Positions 23,268-33,792 of a stretch of DNA of 64,000 nt are shown in pieces. This DNA is from Pseudocercospora fijiensis CIRAD86 (Eukaryota; Ascomycota; Dothideomycetes; Mycosphaerellales; Mycosphaerellaceae): positions 3,205,869-3,269,868 of the forward strand of contig NW_006921538.1 in the NCBI RefSeq assembly GCF_000340215.1, in the 5' to 3' direction. Both the position numbers and the translations under genes were made by a program. Within the stretch, counting starts at the first letter, position 1, and every line of letters begins with the position of its first letter. The notes under the pieces are model-generated. The model saw only the letters and a program-made list of their open reading frames with translations, searched no databases and had not been told where the DNA came from.

Positions 23268-23436
23268 ATGCTGCAACCTGCGAAGTGCATCTTCCACCGC
23301 GTCTGTTCTGTTCTGCCGCAGGGAGGCTTGGCGTCGCTCCTGCTCCTGCTCCTGCACTCTCAATTTCCTCGCTTGTCTCGACACCACACAATCCGCAACG
23401 CACACCAGCTCGCATTTGCAACTTCGTACATCGACC

Positions 23437-25350
23437 ATGGCGGCCGCTGTTGAGAGCGCACTCGATCAATTGAAAAGCTGTCCGCGAGAGACACGCCGCA
23501 CAGTCTTCCACCAGTTGTGGCGCGACGGCCAAATCAGACGCAATGGCTTCACACTCTTTCAGTACCACGTCGTTCCAGCAATCTTGGAGGAGCAGCGCGG
23601 CCTGAGTCCCAGCGCAGTATCAGTGCATTATGCAGAAATCAGAGCAGGACTGCGATGGAGCTACGCCGGCGAGGAGCAAGAGAACTTCTGGAGACGACAA
23701 ACACAGGACCTTTTTAATGGCAGCATCGCTCCCCTGCAGCCCGAGACGTTCGAGAATTATCTGCAAGCTCACTACGATGCCTTTGTCGAAACACCGCCAG
23801 AGCTTTGCCGTGATGGTCAGGAGCCTGAGAATGAGATCGATCTCAGAGACTTGCACATTCAAGCCACCGCACAGCAACTTGTACCAACTCCTGCTTTGAA
23901 AGCTCAACTCCATTTGCATGAAACGCCGATCAGCAACAGCGACATCGTTACTCCAGCGATTGAGGATCCACGCCCAAGGTTTGCACCGCCAGATGCACCA
24001 TCTCCCCCGAAGCCCGTCAAAGAAGATGTTGTGCCGGACGCTGATCTAGTTGTCGAGGAGCCTGCCAACCCCCAGGTGCATCCTCCCTCGCCCATTATCT
24101 TCCCAACACATAAATTGTGTCCTCAAACAGTGTCAAAGTCACCGGCGAGCCGAGCGTCCGCCATTGAGCAGAAGATACATATCTTGAACAGGCTGACACC
24201 TGGTACTGAGTTGTGGCGACTTCGCTGTACGAGTCTCGATCCCATGGTAGACAAGAGTGGTTTCACTCTATTCGAATACCACATCAAGGCTTTGGCTCGC
24301 CGTGGCTGTCAAGCCGCAATCGAAGCGGACACTGAACCTGGACGCTTCTCGAAGGTGTGGAGAAGTATGTTGGACCATGAGCGAGATGAGTGGCGGGTCG
24401 ACACAATGAGTTTGAAAAATGGACTGCAGAATATCCCCCAGAAAGAGGTGCTGAACCATTTCAATACCAAGAACTTCTCCAGTCGACTACGCCGGTATCA
24501 GGCTCGGATTATCGGTTCCCTACACGCATATTTGCGCGACAACAGCGCCGCACCATTTCAGTTTGACCGAACTTCGATCGTCGATGTACTGCTCGGAACC
24601 TCGTCTACAGGAATCGAGCCGGATGTCTTGATCCACGCCATTCATCGATCCCTCATGCATCGTGGGATATTGGATTCAGGGCTGCTACTACGGTTCCGCT
24701 GTCGGGGCATTCTTTTATTTTACGACGAGCAGTCGCCCGGTGAAGAAGACGGCATGAAACGACTGAGAAATGTCGCCTGGCGTGGTTTGACACCCGGAGA
24801 TGCGCCCACAGGTTGTCAGGATCCAATCATGGCCATGAACGCAATACTAAAGCCACTAGTATACTTCAACCGCGACAGGAATGTTTTCGCGGACATGGAA
24901 CATGTTGAGTTTGGCGACGAGGAGATCGTGGGATACAGTCTGGACACTCACAAGTCATTGAAGTGGGCGCATACAGTGATCAGGAAGATGTCCCCATTGA
25001 CGCCGGCACTCAAGGAGCCCACAGTGAAAGCAATCATGGATACGCTTCGGGCACGTCGACCAAGAAACGTAAGCACAATGATCAATCTGGGTGCGTTCCT
25101 ACTGACCATATTGCAGGACTCCGGCGCAGAGTCACGGGGTGAAGAGTGGAGTCTGGAAACAAATGCTAGTGGACTTGCCGCGAAACTCTTGCGCTGCTTC
25201 GACCGGGAACGGCTCGACCCAAGAGCATACGAAGATTTGATGGAGCAAACAATGTGGGCATTCTTCCAGCTCGATGCGGAGTTGGCAGATAGAATTGACC
25301 CCTCTGGACGGAGGCGTGAGAAGGCCAGGAGAGAAGCTAGAGGAGTTTAA
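23437..25350 (+). CDS. Uncharacterised protein with two HMG-box-like repeats, 637 aa
   Basis: Single exon; the start GACCATGG has a good context. Two segments repeat: residues about 20-95 (NGFTLFQYH ... W74-x10-W85) and about 258-330 (SGFTLFEYH ... VWRSMLDHERDEW, W308-x10-W319). The pattern of an aromatic start, then W, then ten residues, an aromatic and a basic tail resembles an HMG box (inference). A Pro-rich linker (residues about 150-235) separates them. The C-terminal half shares a block with the protein encoded at 36930-39149 (LLRCFDRERLDPRAYEDLM here, LLHCFELEGLQSQEYEELL there). I know no named family; a DNA-binding role is a guess. Confidence 0.75.
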   Translation: MAAAVESALDQLKSCPRETRRTVFHQLWRDGQIRRNGFTLFQYHVVPAILEEQRGLSPSAVSVHYAEIRAGLRWSYAGEEQENFWRRQTQDLFNGSIAPLQPETFENYLQAHYDAFVETPPELCRDGQEPENEIDLRDLHIQATAQQLVPTPALKAQLHLHETPISNSDIVTPAIEDPRPRFAPPDAPSPPKPVKEDVVPDADLVVEEPANPQVHPPSPIIFPTHKLCPQTVSKSPASRASAIEQKIHILNRLTPGTELWRLRCTSLDPMVDKSGFTLFEYHIKALARRGCQAAIEADTEPGRFSKVWRSMLDHERDEWRVDTMSLKNGLQNIPQKEVLNHFNTKNFSSRLRRYQARIIGSLHAYLRDNSAAPFQFDRTSIVDVLLGTSSTGIEPDVLIHAIHRSLMHRGILDSGLLLRFRCRGILLFYDEQSPGEEDGMKRLRNVAWRGLTPGDAPTGCQDPIMAMNAILKPLVYFNRDRNVFADMEHVEFGDEEIVGYSLDTHKSLKWAHTVIRKMSPLTPALKEPTVKAIMDTLRARRPRNVSTMINLGAFLLTILQDSGAESRGEEWSLETNASGLAAKLLRCFDRERLDPRAYEDLMEQTMWAFFQLDAELADRIDPSGRRREKARREARGV

Positions 25351-25694
25351 TGCTGTTCGTGATCCGCCTTGTCCGTTGAAAGTGTCGAAGACCGCAGGAT
25401 AGCCATATGAAATGAAAACGCCGCTGGCTTCAGCATGATCAAACAACCTCTGCTCATATCATTTACTTCGAGGACTCAGTCGTTGGCTTCAAACGAACGG
25501 TCCGGTTCCTTCCTCCACTGCCCAACCGAGACTCAATTTGCATTATCCATACACTTTTTTTTTGAACTTCTCTCTAACGATGCAGCAAAACACTCAACAT
25601 GACAACAGAGACGTCCAGAGTCAAGGCTGATGGAACTTCGTGTCAATACTCCGAATACATGCATACTCCATCATCATGAAAAGAAGTACCACAC
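25351..25694. other. Intergenic between convergent genes
   Basis: About 340 bp between two converging 3' ends. It holds a T-rich run near 25,555. No gene seen. Confidence 0.45.
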
Positions 25695-27005
25695 TCACAA
25701 CTTCGCACCCCTCTCAGCAACATCCTCCCAAGCCTCATCAAAACCAGCCGACCTCACCCAGGTCGCCCCAGGCCTCTCCACAGAATCAATAACCATATGT
25801 CCCAACTTCAACCAATCCCCTCCACCCAACATGAAACCAGACTTCCCCTCATAAGGCCTACAAATCTTCTCACCATTCGCAATCGCCCGAATAAGTTTAC
25901 TCGCATGTCCATCATCATCGAATCCAACCACACGATCGAAAATTTCATCCCAACCCGACGCCTTCTTCGGTGTATACGAACGGATATCCTGCAGTCTGAT
26001 TTCCGGAGATTTTCTAGAAGCGTACATGGCGAGGTCTAGTCTTGTTTTCCATTCGAGGAGTCGGACTTTGTTGGCTTGACTGAGCCAGTCTTGTTTCAGG
26101 AATGCTGGGAAGAAGACGGAGCAGTTGACGCAGTGCATGAAGTAGAAGTCGAATTTTGGGACTTTGTTGGCTCGTTGGGCTCCGCCTGTGTAGTAGATCG
26201 ATGCGTTGGTCATTTCTGCTGTTTTCTCCTCGAGCTGTTCTGGTTTGACGCGGACTTGGGAGACGATGTGGAGAACTGGCTTGGGGCAGCGTTTCAAGAT
26301 ACCATCGCGGATTTTGTTTTGGTCTTCCCACTTTGGTCCTTCACGGATCTCCTTGTTGGCGTGGATCTCGTCGAGTAGTTGGACGATTGTCTTATCGTTT
26401 CCATTTTCTTTGGCCATCTTCTCTGCAGGCAGTAGGAGGTCCTCGATCCAGGCGTCGTGAACTGCGGCTTGGGCCAAAGCTTCAGCGACTATGGGAGGTT
26501 GTTGGAATTCCACACCAAAACCCAGGTGAATGAGAGGATGTAAAAAGCCTGCGTACATTCGGACGAGCATGTCGTCGGCGAGAGCAGAGCCCGAGAAAAC
26601 GTATTCGTTGAGCACGTCTTGCCAGCCTTTCTTGTCGATCTCTTCAGTGAAGAATTGGAGAAAGTCATTGTAGTGCTCTTGCGGTCCAAGATGGGCGTGG
26701 AATTTGTGAGGATCCCGGAGGGATTGAATCGTGTTTGGTGATGGCTTAGTCGTCGGACGCTGGTAGTTTCTGTTGGTATTGTAGCCTCGCTGCAGGTCTT
26801 TTGGGGAAGCTTTGAGGGCCCATATGGTCAAGAGCTGATGGGCGATATGGTTGTGGAAGCCATCGGCGTTGAAGAAGATATGATGTTTGTCGTGATTCTC
26901 CTGGAGTAGTTCTGAGAGCTTCTGCGAAGATTCCTGGGTGATGCCTTCACGATAGAAGTTGGGGTATTGGTTGGTTGTGACTTGGACGGAGCTTGCTGTA
27001 GCCAT
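25695..27005 (-). CDS. Questin oxidase-like protein (DUF4243 family)
   Basis: Single exon, 436 aa. Family features seen: an early HIFFNADGFHNHIAHQLL segment, SLRDPHKFHAHLG, a helix with YAGFLHPLIHLGFGVEF (conserved His residues), ASIYYTGGAQRANKVPKFDFYFMH near residue 290, and the C-terminal GDWLKLGHMVIDS. DUF4243 proteins include the Baeyer-Villiger-like questin oxidases of aflatoxin and geodin-type polyketide pathways (AflY, GedK group), but most members in fungal genomes are uncharacterised (family knowledge). There is no polyketide synthase or other pathway gene nearby, so a role in secondary metabolism is not supported here. Confidence 0.85.
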   Translation of the reverse strand: MATASSVQVTTNQYPNFYREGITQESSQKLSELLQENHDKHHIFFNADGFHNHIAHQLLTIWALKASPKDLQRGYNTNRNYQRPTTKPSPNTIQSLRDPHKFHAHLGPQEHYNDFLQFFTEEIDKKGWQDVLNEYVFSGSALADDMLVRMYAGFLHPLIHLGFGVEFQQPPIVAEALAQAAVHDAWIEDLLLPAEKMAKENGNDKTIVQLLDEIHANKEIREGPKWEDQNKIRDGILKRCPKPVLHIVSQVRVKPEQLEEKTAEMTNASIYYTGGAQRANKVPKFDFYFMHCVNCSVFFPAFLKQDWLSQANKVRLLEWKTRLDLAMYASRKSPEIRLQDIRSYTPKKASGWDEIFDRVVGFDDDGHASKLIRAIANGEKICRPYEGKSGFMLGGGDWLKLGHMVIDSVERPGATWVRSAGFDEAWEDVAERGAKL

Positions 27006-29026
27006 GGTTCTTGTCGTTCGGTAGTCTTGTGTTGTTTGCTATGCTTCTGAGTAGATTCGATGTTCTTCTGAGCATCTGCTGGACCAACTGTGAGGCGACG
27101 AAGACTCTTGATACTTATCTCAACTTCTCAAGCATTCACTTTTATGGTTTGTCGCTACCCCGAGCTGATCGCTGTCACGGCCTACTCCTGGACAATAGCG
27201 GAGCTGTCCCCAGGAAAGAAGATCCTCGCCTTCTCCCCATGACATAGCAGCTACCACACGGGTACATCTGCTTTAGGATTTGTGGGGCACATGTGGCTGC
27301 TTGGTGACTTAACTGGCCAGAGAGTGAGTCTGCGTTAGTAATGCTTCGCCATTTCGGCCCCGGCTCTAAATCCCGTCGTCTTGAATGCCGACGGCTTAAG
27401 GGCGTCGGGATTACAGTGACTCCGGCCGCACAGTGCACACGTTGTCTGCAGCATGCGAGACACATCACTTGGAAGAGACTCATCAGCTACTCAGCTGGAA
27501 AAGGTCAATGTCCGCGAGCGCGATGGCTTCCAGGTGCAATGCCAGTGCATGATGATCACCGAGCGATTTCGCCGATTTCCACGAGGCCATCGGCGACGCC
27601 AACGCTATTACTGAAAGTGGTCAAACGTGAGGTGGCTGAACAGCGAGCTTGAGAAGCTGACGATGCGTAAATTTCATTGCTGACGAACACTCCATCATAT
27701 GCGGCATTCCGTTTCGCAGCCCTTCCTCGCAATTTAATTGGAACATCGTCGGTGAACTCTACAAGCACAGAATTGTCCACCGAACACTCGGGGTGGCTGG
27801 ATGCAATTGATGAAGGTCGTGCGAGGGTGCTGAAACTCGAAAGATCGATCGCCGGAAGAATGGACAATCCAGATCAGTTTGGAGTCATGGGGTCTTGGAT
27901 TGTTCATAGGGCGAGGAACCAGAATCTCGTGGCCCAGAGCAAGGTGACCAGAATTGTTTCTAGCGTCTCCAAATTCTCGATGAAAGCAGAACCGCTTAAA
28001 GAGAAGCGAGATAGAGTGCAGATGCCTCGCAAGTCAAGCTCGCCCAGCTGCATTGCTTCTGCATCTCACTACTATTAGACCTGCATCCCATTAGGCTTTG
28101 GTCAACTCAAGATCGTACCTGGACACCCGAAGCTGGACGAGTACAATCGCCAGCCATGCAGAAGAGTGCCCTTTCAAAAGCCCAAACACTTGCCCAGTTT
28201 GAAGTCAAAATTGTCTGCCAAAAGTCTGCAAAGTCAGGAGATGGCTGCCAAGTCCAAGTTTCACTCTGCAGATGGTTTCTGTGCGGTCAGTATGCACATA
28301 TCCCACCTCCAGTACGACTTGCCTCCTTTCAACTCAGCTCAGCTCTTCTCTGCGATCTTTTTCCACACTAACGGGGCACTCCAGGTCAGTCTTGGCAAGG
28401 TATTTATTTATATGCCGAAGCCGTGGCCTCCATCACTGCCGCGCTGATTCGAGCTCTCATTTCCGGCACCCGATCAGAACTCGGGCTGTGAATCTCAACA
28501 TTTGCAAAGCCAGCTTGCTTAGCGCGTTCAGGAAACAGAACCATGTCCTCCCCTGTGAGTTTGCCCAATTTATCGAACCCTTTTATCGTCTTGGAATAGA
28601 AGCTTAGCGAGCCTTCGGTACCAGCTGGATCTGGAAGGGATGGATATGCACAAATACTTGTTACATCGATCTCGGGTCACGGGATCCAGCCTCCAGGCCT
28701 CGATAATTCGAGAGCATTCTTCGCGACCAGAACCCAGTCTAGGGTGGTAAGGCTGCCAAGTAACATCTTGATGAGGACGACATCAAAGTAATACTGGTAG
28801 CGGGCGTATGTCGAGTGATCAAACTGGCATTTAGCACTACCAGCAGACGGAAAATGAAGTAGAACGAGGTGTGGTTGGAGAAAACGAAGCAGTTTTCAGG
28901 AGGAAAGAGGTTAGACTTTCAAGAAGACAGGGGGATGATGCTTGGCGCGATCCAGCGCGAAAGGTTGTTGCTTCACGCGAAAGTGTCAACAACATCATCA
29001 ACTCGGCTCGCATCAGCGAATGCAGC
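27006..29026. other. Long intergenic region (about 2 kb), divergent promoters
   Basis: It lies between the head of the DUF4243 gene and the head of TERT. Several ORFs of 60-130 codons overlap on both strands, and none looks like a protein. The frame of TERT exon 1 stays open upstream to an ATG at 28871, but the family-like N-terminus begins at 29027. Confidence 0.45.
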
Positions 29027-32000
29027 ATGAAACGAAAGCGCCAGAGCAGAGAGGCTCAACGCGCCAAGAAGCGTGCCAAAACAGAAGATGGCTCTTTTCG
29101 CCGACCAACGCACACCCTTCTTCAACAATACTATGCCCAAGTTGTAACCTTGAGGCAGTATCTCGCGTCACGATTGTCAAAGAAACGTCGTAGGAGACTG
29201 CAGCAATACGGGCGAGATGCTGCACACCCGGACGATGCCGTGGTATCGCATTTGCTTGACAGCGTTCTGGTGGGAGCACTCAAGCATGTTCAGGTGGACG
29301 ACAGCAGCTTCCTCGACGAAGACATCACCCTTTTCACGCAACAGCTTTCGGATACTGACACCAGCCTGCATCTGACGCCAGGTCATTTCAAGCAGTCTGA
29401 GGTAGGCACATTTCTGCTACATTCTTCGTCCCTCTCTCTCTCTAGCTGATCAAAGCTAGATCGTCGATTTTGTCATCTGGGCCCTCTTCAGACGACAGCC
29501 TGGGAACTTTAGACCACAACATGTGCTTTGCCAGAACTATCAGCGTTTTGTCACTGCACACGATGTAGGGCCTGGCCCAGAAATTGTCCAAGGCATTCCC
29601 GGCGTCTACTCGAATGGGCCGCACGAGAATGTCGAAATCTTGAAAGGCCACCCATGGGAAGCTCTGCCTGATCTGGTCGGACGTACAGCAGAGCGTGTGA
29701 TAGGCGACATGCTGATAGAATGCGGCATTTTCCAATCTGTGGAGGGTAGCAGCAACTTTATTCAGATCAGCGGCGTCCCCATGAGCGACCTCAAGGTTCT
29801 GCCCAGTCGGGAAACATGCACCGGTCAAAACAGCAAAGAAAGCATGGCAGCAGAATGCGATCCTGGTAAACGTGGTCGGCGCGGCCTTGGTGAGATTCGA
29901 CTCGTGCGTCACCGAATGCTCTATGCCAGACCTGTTCTCAGTGCCAAAGGCGCTGTCAAATGTGGCCTGAATCACATTCACGTACTCAACAGGTACCGCG
30001 ACATTGATGACAAGAGTGAGACGGAGAATGTCATGAAGTATGTCTTTCCGCTCCAATTCGGCCTACATAATGTTTTCACATCTGAGATCGACCACAACGA
30101 CACAGCCCAGCAGTTCAAAGACTACACCATCCGAGAGCAAGAAATCTACCGCCACAAGCGTAGTCAAGCACGGAAGCAAATTTCAGCAGCAAGCAGCCAT
30201 TCTCTACCTCGCAGGCTTCGTGGGCCCGCAGAAGAAGTAGTGCAGAGCATAAGGAGACGCCACAGGAGATGTGCTTACTCCGCATTGCTTGAACACTACT
30301 GCCCGCGCCCAAAGGCCACGCAGTCTCCGACCAACAGCTCAATTCACTTGTCCTCCAACACTGCCGATGTATCAGCATTCTGCAGAGCAGCAATATCCGC
30401 GGTGTTTCCTGCCAGGTTGTGGGGCGAAAAGGAAGTACGCCAGAATAACTTGAAAGCAATCCGCAAGAGCATCGATCACTTCGTTCGACTTCGACGTTAC
30501 GAAAGCCTCAGCGTGCATGACGTGCTACAAGGGCTGCAAATTGATCAGATCTCGTGGCTGATGCCACCTAATTTGGATCAGTCCCATCGCATGAGCCTCT
30601 CTGACTTCTCGAAACGCAAAGAGCTCATGGCGGAGCTGATGTATTTCCTCTTCGACTCCTATCTCATGCCTCTGATTCGAAGCCATTTCCATGTCACCGA
30701 AGCGAACGTCAATCGCAACCGGCTCTTCTATTTCCGGCACGATGTGTGGAGAGAGATTAGCGAGCCTGCGCTGGAGTCGCTGAAATGCGGTATGCTGGAG
30801 GAGTGCAGCACTACTCGCGTCAGCACCATGATGGCTACCAGAGCATTAGGCATCAGTCGTGTAAGACTTCTGCCGAAAGAGGTCGGTATGCGGCCAATCA
30901 TCAATTTACGACGTCGAGTCCAGAAGACACAATTTGGCAAAAATATTCTTGGAAGAAGCATAAACAGCATATTGACGCCGACTTTCAGTATCCTCAACCA
31001 CGAGAAAGCAAACAAGCCTGCGAAGCTCGGGTCGGCCTTATTTTCCATCGACGACATATTTCCTCGCCTTCAGAACTACAGACGATCTCTTCAGGAACAG
31101 GGTCTGGTGGGCAAACCCTTGTACTTCGCCAAAGTCGATGTCCAGTCATGCTTCGACACCATACCGCAAAAGCGTCTGATGACTCTTGCTAGAAAGATCC
31201 TCAGTCGTGATGAGTACCAGATTTCCAAGTACTCTAGGGCAACATTGATTGGCAATCACTGTCAGGAGACGCCAGGTTTTGGAGCCAGACCGTCCTGGAA
31301 ATTCTTGACCAAGGCGACGTCCAATGGGCAACCTTTCCACTTCCGCCACGAGGTTGATAATGACGTGCTTGAAGGCCGGACAAGATCGGTCTATATCAAT
31401 GGTCTCGCTCAGAAGAGGGAAGGTCGTGATGCCGTGCTCGCGTTGCTTGAAGAGCACGTCGAAGCCAACCTGATCAAAATAGGAAGAAAGTTCTATCGAC
31501 AAAAGGAAGGCATTCCGCAAGGCTCAATCCTTTCCAGCTTGCTCTGCAGCTACTTCTATGCTGAGCTGGAGCACGAGATCATTGATTTTGTGAATAACGG
31601 AAGGAGCGTCCTGCTTCGACTGATCGATGACTTTCTGGTCATCAGCACGGACAGGAAAGTGGCTGAACGTTTCATGCAGGTAATGCATGCCGGTGTGCCT
31701 GAGTTTGGTGTGCAAGTCAAGGTCGAGAAGAGTCGTGCCAATTTCGACATGAAGCTCGCTGGCACGACCATATCGAAGCTGACAGACCCAGTATTTCCCT
31801 ATTGCGGAACCGCCATTGATGTCCGATCCTTGGACATGAGCAAGGACAGAGAACGACGCCGGAAGACTGATATAGCAGGATCCATCACTGTCGAGTTCTC
31901 GAAGCTGCCGGGCCAGACTTTCTATCGAAAGACTTTGAAGTAGGGCTTCTGATCTATGGTATTCGAATGATCTTTGCTGACGCATCTCCTAGTGCTCTGA

Positions 32001-33055
32001 AGTTGCAAATGCACGCCATGCTCCTCTCGACTTCATACAACCACATCGATACAGTCCTGTCGAATCTCTACCACGGATTCATTGATGTTGCACAGAAGTC
32101 ACATCACTACATCAAGGCCTTGCCAGCGGCGAAGCAGCCAGCCGATGACTTGGTAATCAGTAAGTGGTGTCCTTCCCTTCGTAGATTCTGTGGCAACACT
32201 CTGCTGTCGGAAGCATCGGACTTGCTCACGACAAATGGGGAAGCGCTGAAAACAGAAGGAGCTTTAGCGCACCACTTTCCTGCGGTGCTATCAAACCGCT
32301 TGTGCTTGACGTGCAGCAGACGTGCAGACAGCCGTGGAGCTACATTGTCAGCTTGCCAGCAGAGCAGGACAATCACCAAACTTTCGACTTGATGACTCGT
32401 GGATCTCGCTGGCAACTAACGGAAGGACACATGCTAATGCGAATGCCAGGAGCCGTGGACGATCTGATCCGCCTTGCATGCGTGTTGATGAGACGCCGCA
32501 AACGCACAAGCAAAGATGTGATGGCGTATGAATGTTCTGTGAAGAATGCAGAGGCCCGATGGTGAGTGTGTCATCTCAATCCCGCGGCGAAGGGAAGGCG
32601 TTGTGCAGCAGGATTGCATACAATAGCCATTGTTCATGCAATGCAGCGTGCCAAGCTGCTTTCTTGCTTCCTTCCCCGCGGCGGCTCTTTCGTGGGTTGA
32701 GGAAGGTGGAGAAAGAAGATGCGCGCGTGCATGGACAATGGACAATAATGCCGCCCGGCGCTGCTGTTTCACGCTTATTACCCCCTCCGCACTCCGTCGT
32801 TCAACAAGCCAGAAAGCCTGCTTTGGATTCCTCTGCTTATCTGCTTAAGCGCCTCTTCCAAGACAATTTGAAATGCCACTAGCTAATCCATGACGCAGGC
32901 TCGCATGTACTGCATTCAGAGTCGTGTTCCGCAGGCGGCAGACGAAGCATCGAACTCTGCTTGCTTGGTTGGAAACGCAGCTGGGACTACCCGGTCTGCG
33001 AATTCATGAACGGAGATTAGACAAGGTCGTGGTGGAGTACGGAGTCTACGGATGA
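29027..33055 (+). CDS. TERT: Telomerase reverse transcriptase (TERT)
   Basis: Five exons (29027-29401, 29460-31939, 31993-32159, 32450-32561, 32899-33055; introns 58, 53, 290 and 337 nt) give 1,096 aa. N-terminus MKRKRQSREA with an early LLQQYYAQVVTLRQYL block. The RNA-binding domain shows YVFPLQFGLHNVF (from 30039, residue about 319) and the FDSYLMPLIRSHFHVTE helix. RT motifs: 1/2 RLLPKEVGMRPIINLRRR (near 30865), A KVDVQSCFD (Asp685), B' EGIPQGSILSSLLCSYF (near 31505), C LLRLIDDF (Asp848, Asp849). The thumb (RKTL|NALKLQMHAMLLSTSYN) and the C-terminal end (RRRQTKHRTLLAWLETQL) appear only after splicing. All catalytic aspartates are present. It extends chromosome ends using the telomerase RNA. 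The start chosen drops 52 unlikely upstream codons. Confidence 0.96.
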
Positions 33056-33792
33056 GCACGCCGACTTGCTGCGGTCTCGAACGCGATTCCTTGTCTCATC
33101 TTGAAGATTGAGAACAAGCTCGATCGCCCCATGCTTGCGCTTTGAAGAGTTCTATCGCCATCGATCGGTGTTCTTCGCGTGAACTTGTGGATGTCGAAAG
33201 AGGTGGATCCGTCGTTCAGACCTCACATCAGGAGCAGTTAGTGTACACGTAGATTATGCAGGTACTTGCGATAGCGCTGCTCTCAGAGGCTCCAGCAGAG
33301 CAGTGCCAGAGCTCCTCCCGAATCGACGATAGCACCCGCGTCTCCTTCTGGCGCTGGCCGCCATTTCCAAGTTTCTATATTCTACCAACTTGACCGTTTC
33401 TCTTCCAAAAACGCCGCTTGCGACAGTGACCTCGTTGACGCAGTTTTTCAATCTCAAAGGTTCAACGTTCGCCGGTGCCGCGTCGGTCGGCGCTGTCTCG
33501 TGGACGGCTGGAAAAGAGCCACCAACATGCCGGCCGTTGGACGCTTGGGGTTGAAGAACGCTCGACACTCGACACTGTGCATGGCCGGTCTACTGTTGTA
33601 TGTATGAATTGCGTTCGTGTTGCTTGTCACGATCGATTCCTTCCAGAACATTTCGACTTGCGCTTCGGGCTGCGAGCATCGTCGGAGGCTCTGCCATCTG
33701 CCTCGTCCGATTGGCCGGTCAGCACTCCAGCAGAAAAGTGCCCCTGGCGAGTGAACCAGGATCGCGTGGCTCGCTTCTCAGAGTGCAGGCCC
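33056..33792. other. TERT 3' region and upstream region of the TBC gene
   Basis: The frame of the next gene is open from 33475, but the first 106 codons are Arg/Ser-rich and unlike protein. The ATG at 33793 begins the plausible protein, so this stretch is taken as UTR and promoter. Confidence 0.5.

Noticed and set aside
22185..27005. Possible secondary-metabolite cluster (nitronate monooxygenase, DUF4243 protein, COMT-like enzyme further on)
   Set aside because: The genes are separated by unrelated housekeeping genes, and no synthase or transporter is present.
28871..29026. Upstream in-frame ATG for TERT
   Set aside because: The 52 extra codons do not resemble TERT N-termini, whereas MKRKRQS at 29027 does.
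31967..32392. Plus-strand ORF across the TERT 3' region
   Set aside because: It opens in the TERT intron upstream of exon 3 and continues through exon 3 into the next intron. The spliced TERT reading explains the exon exactly.
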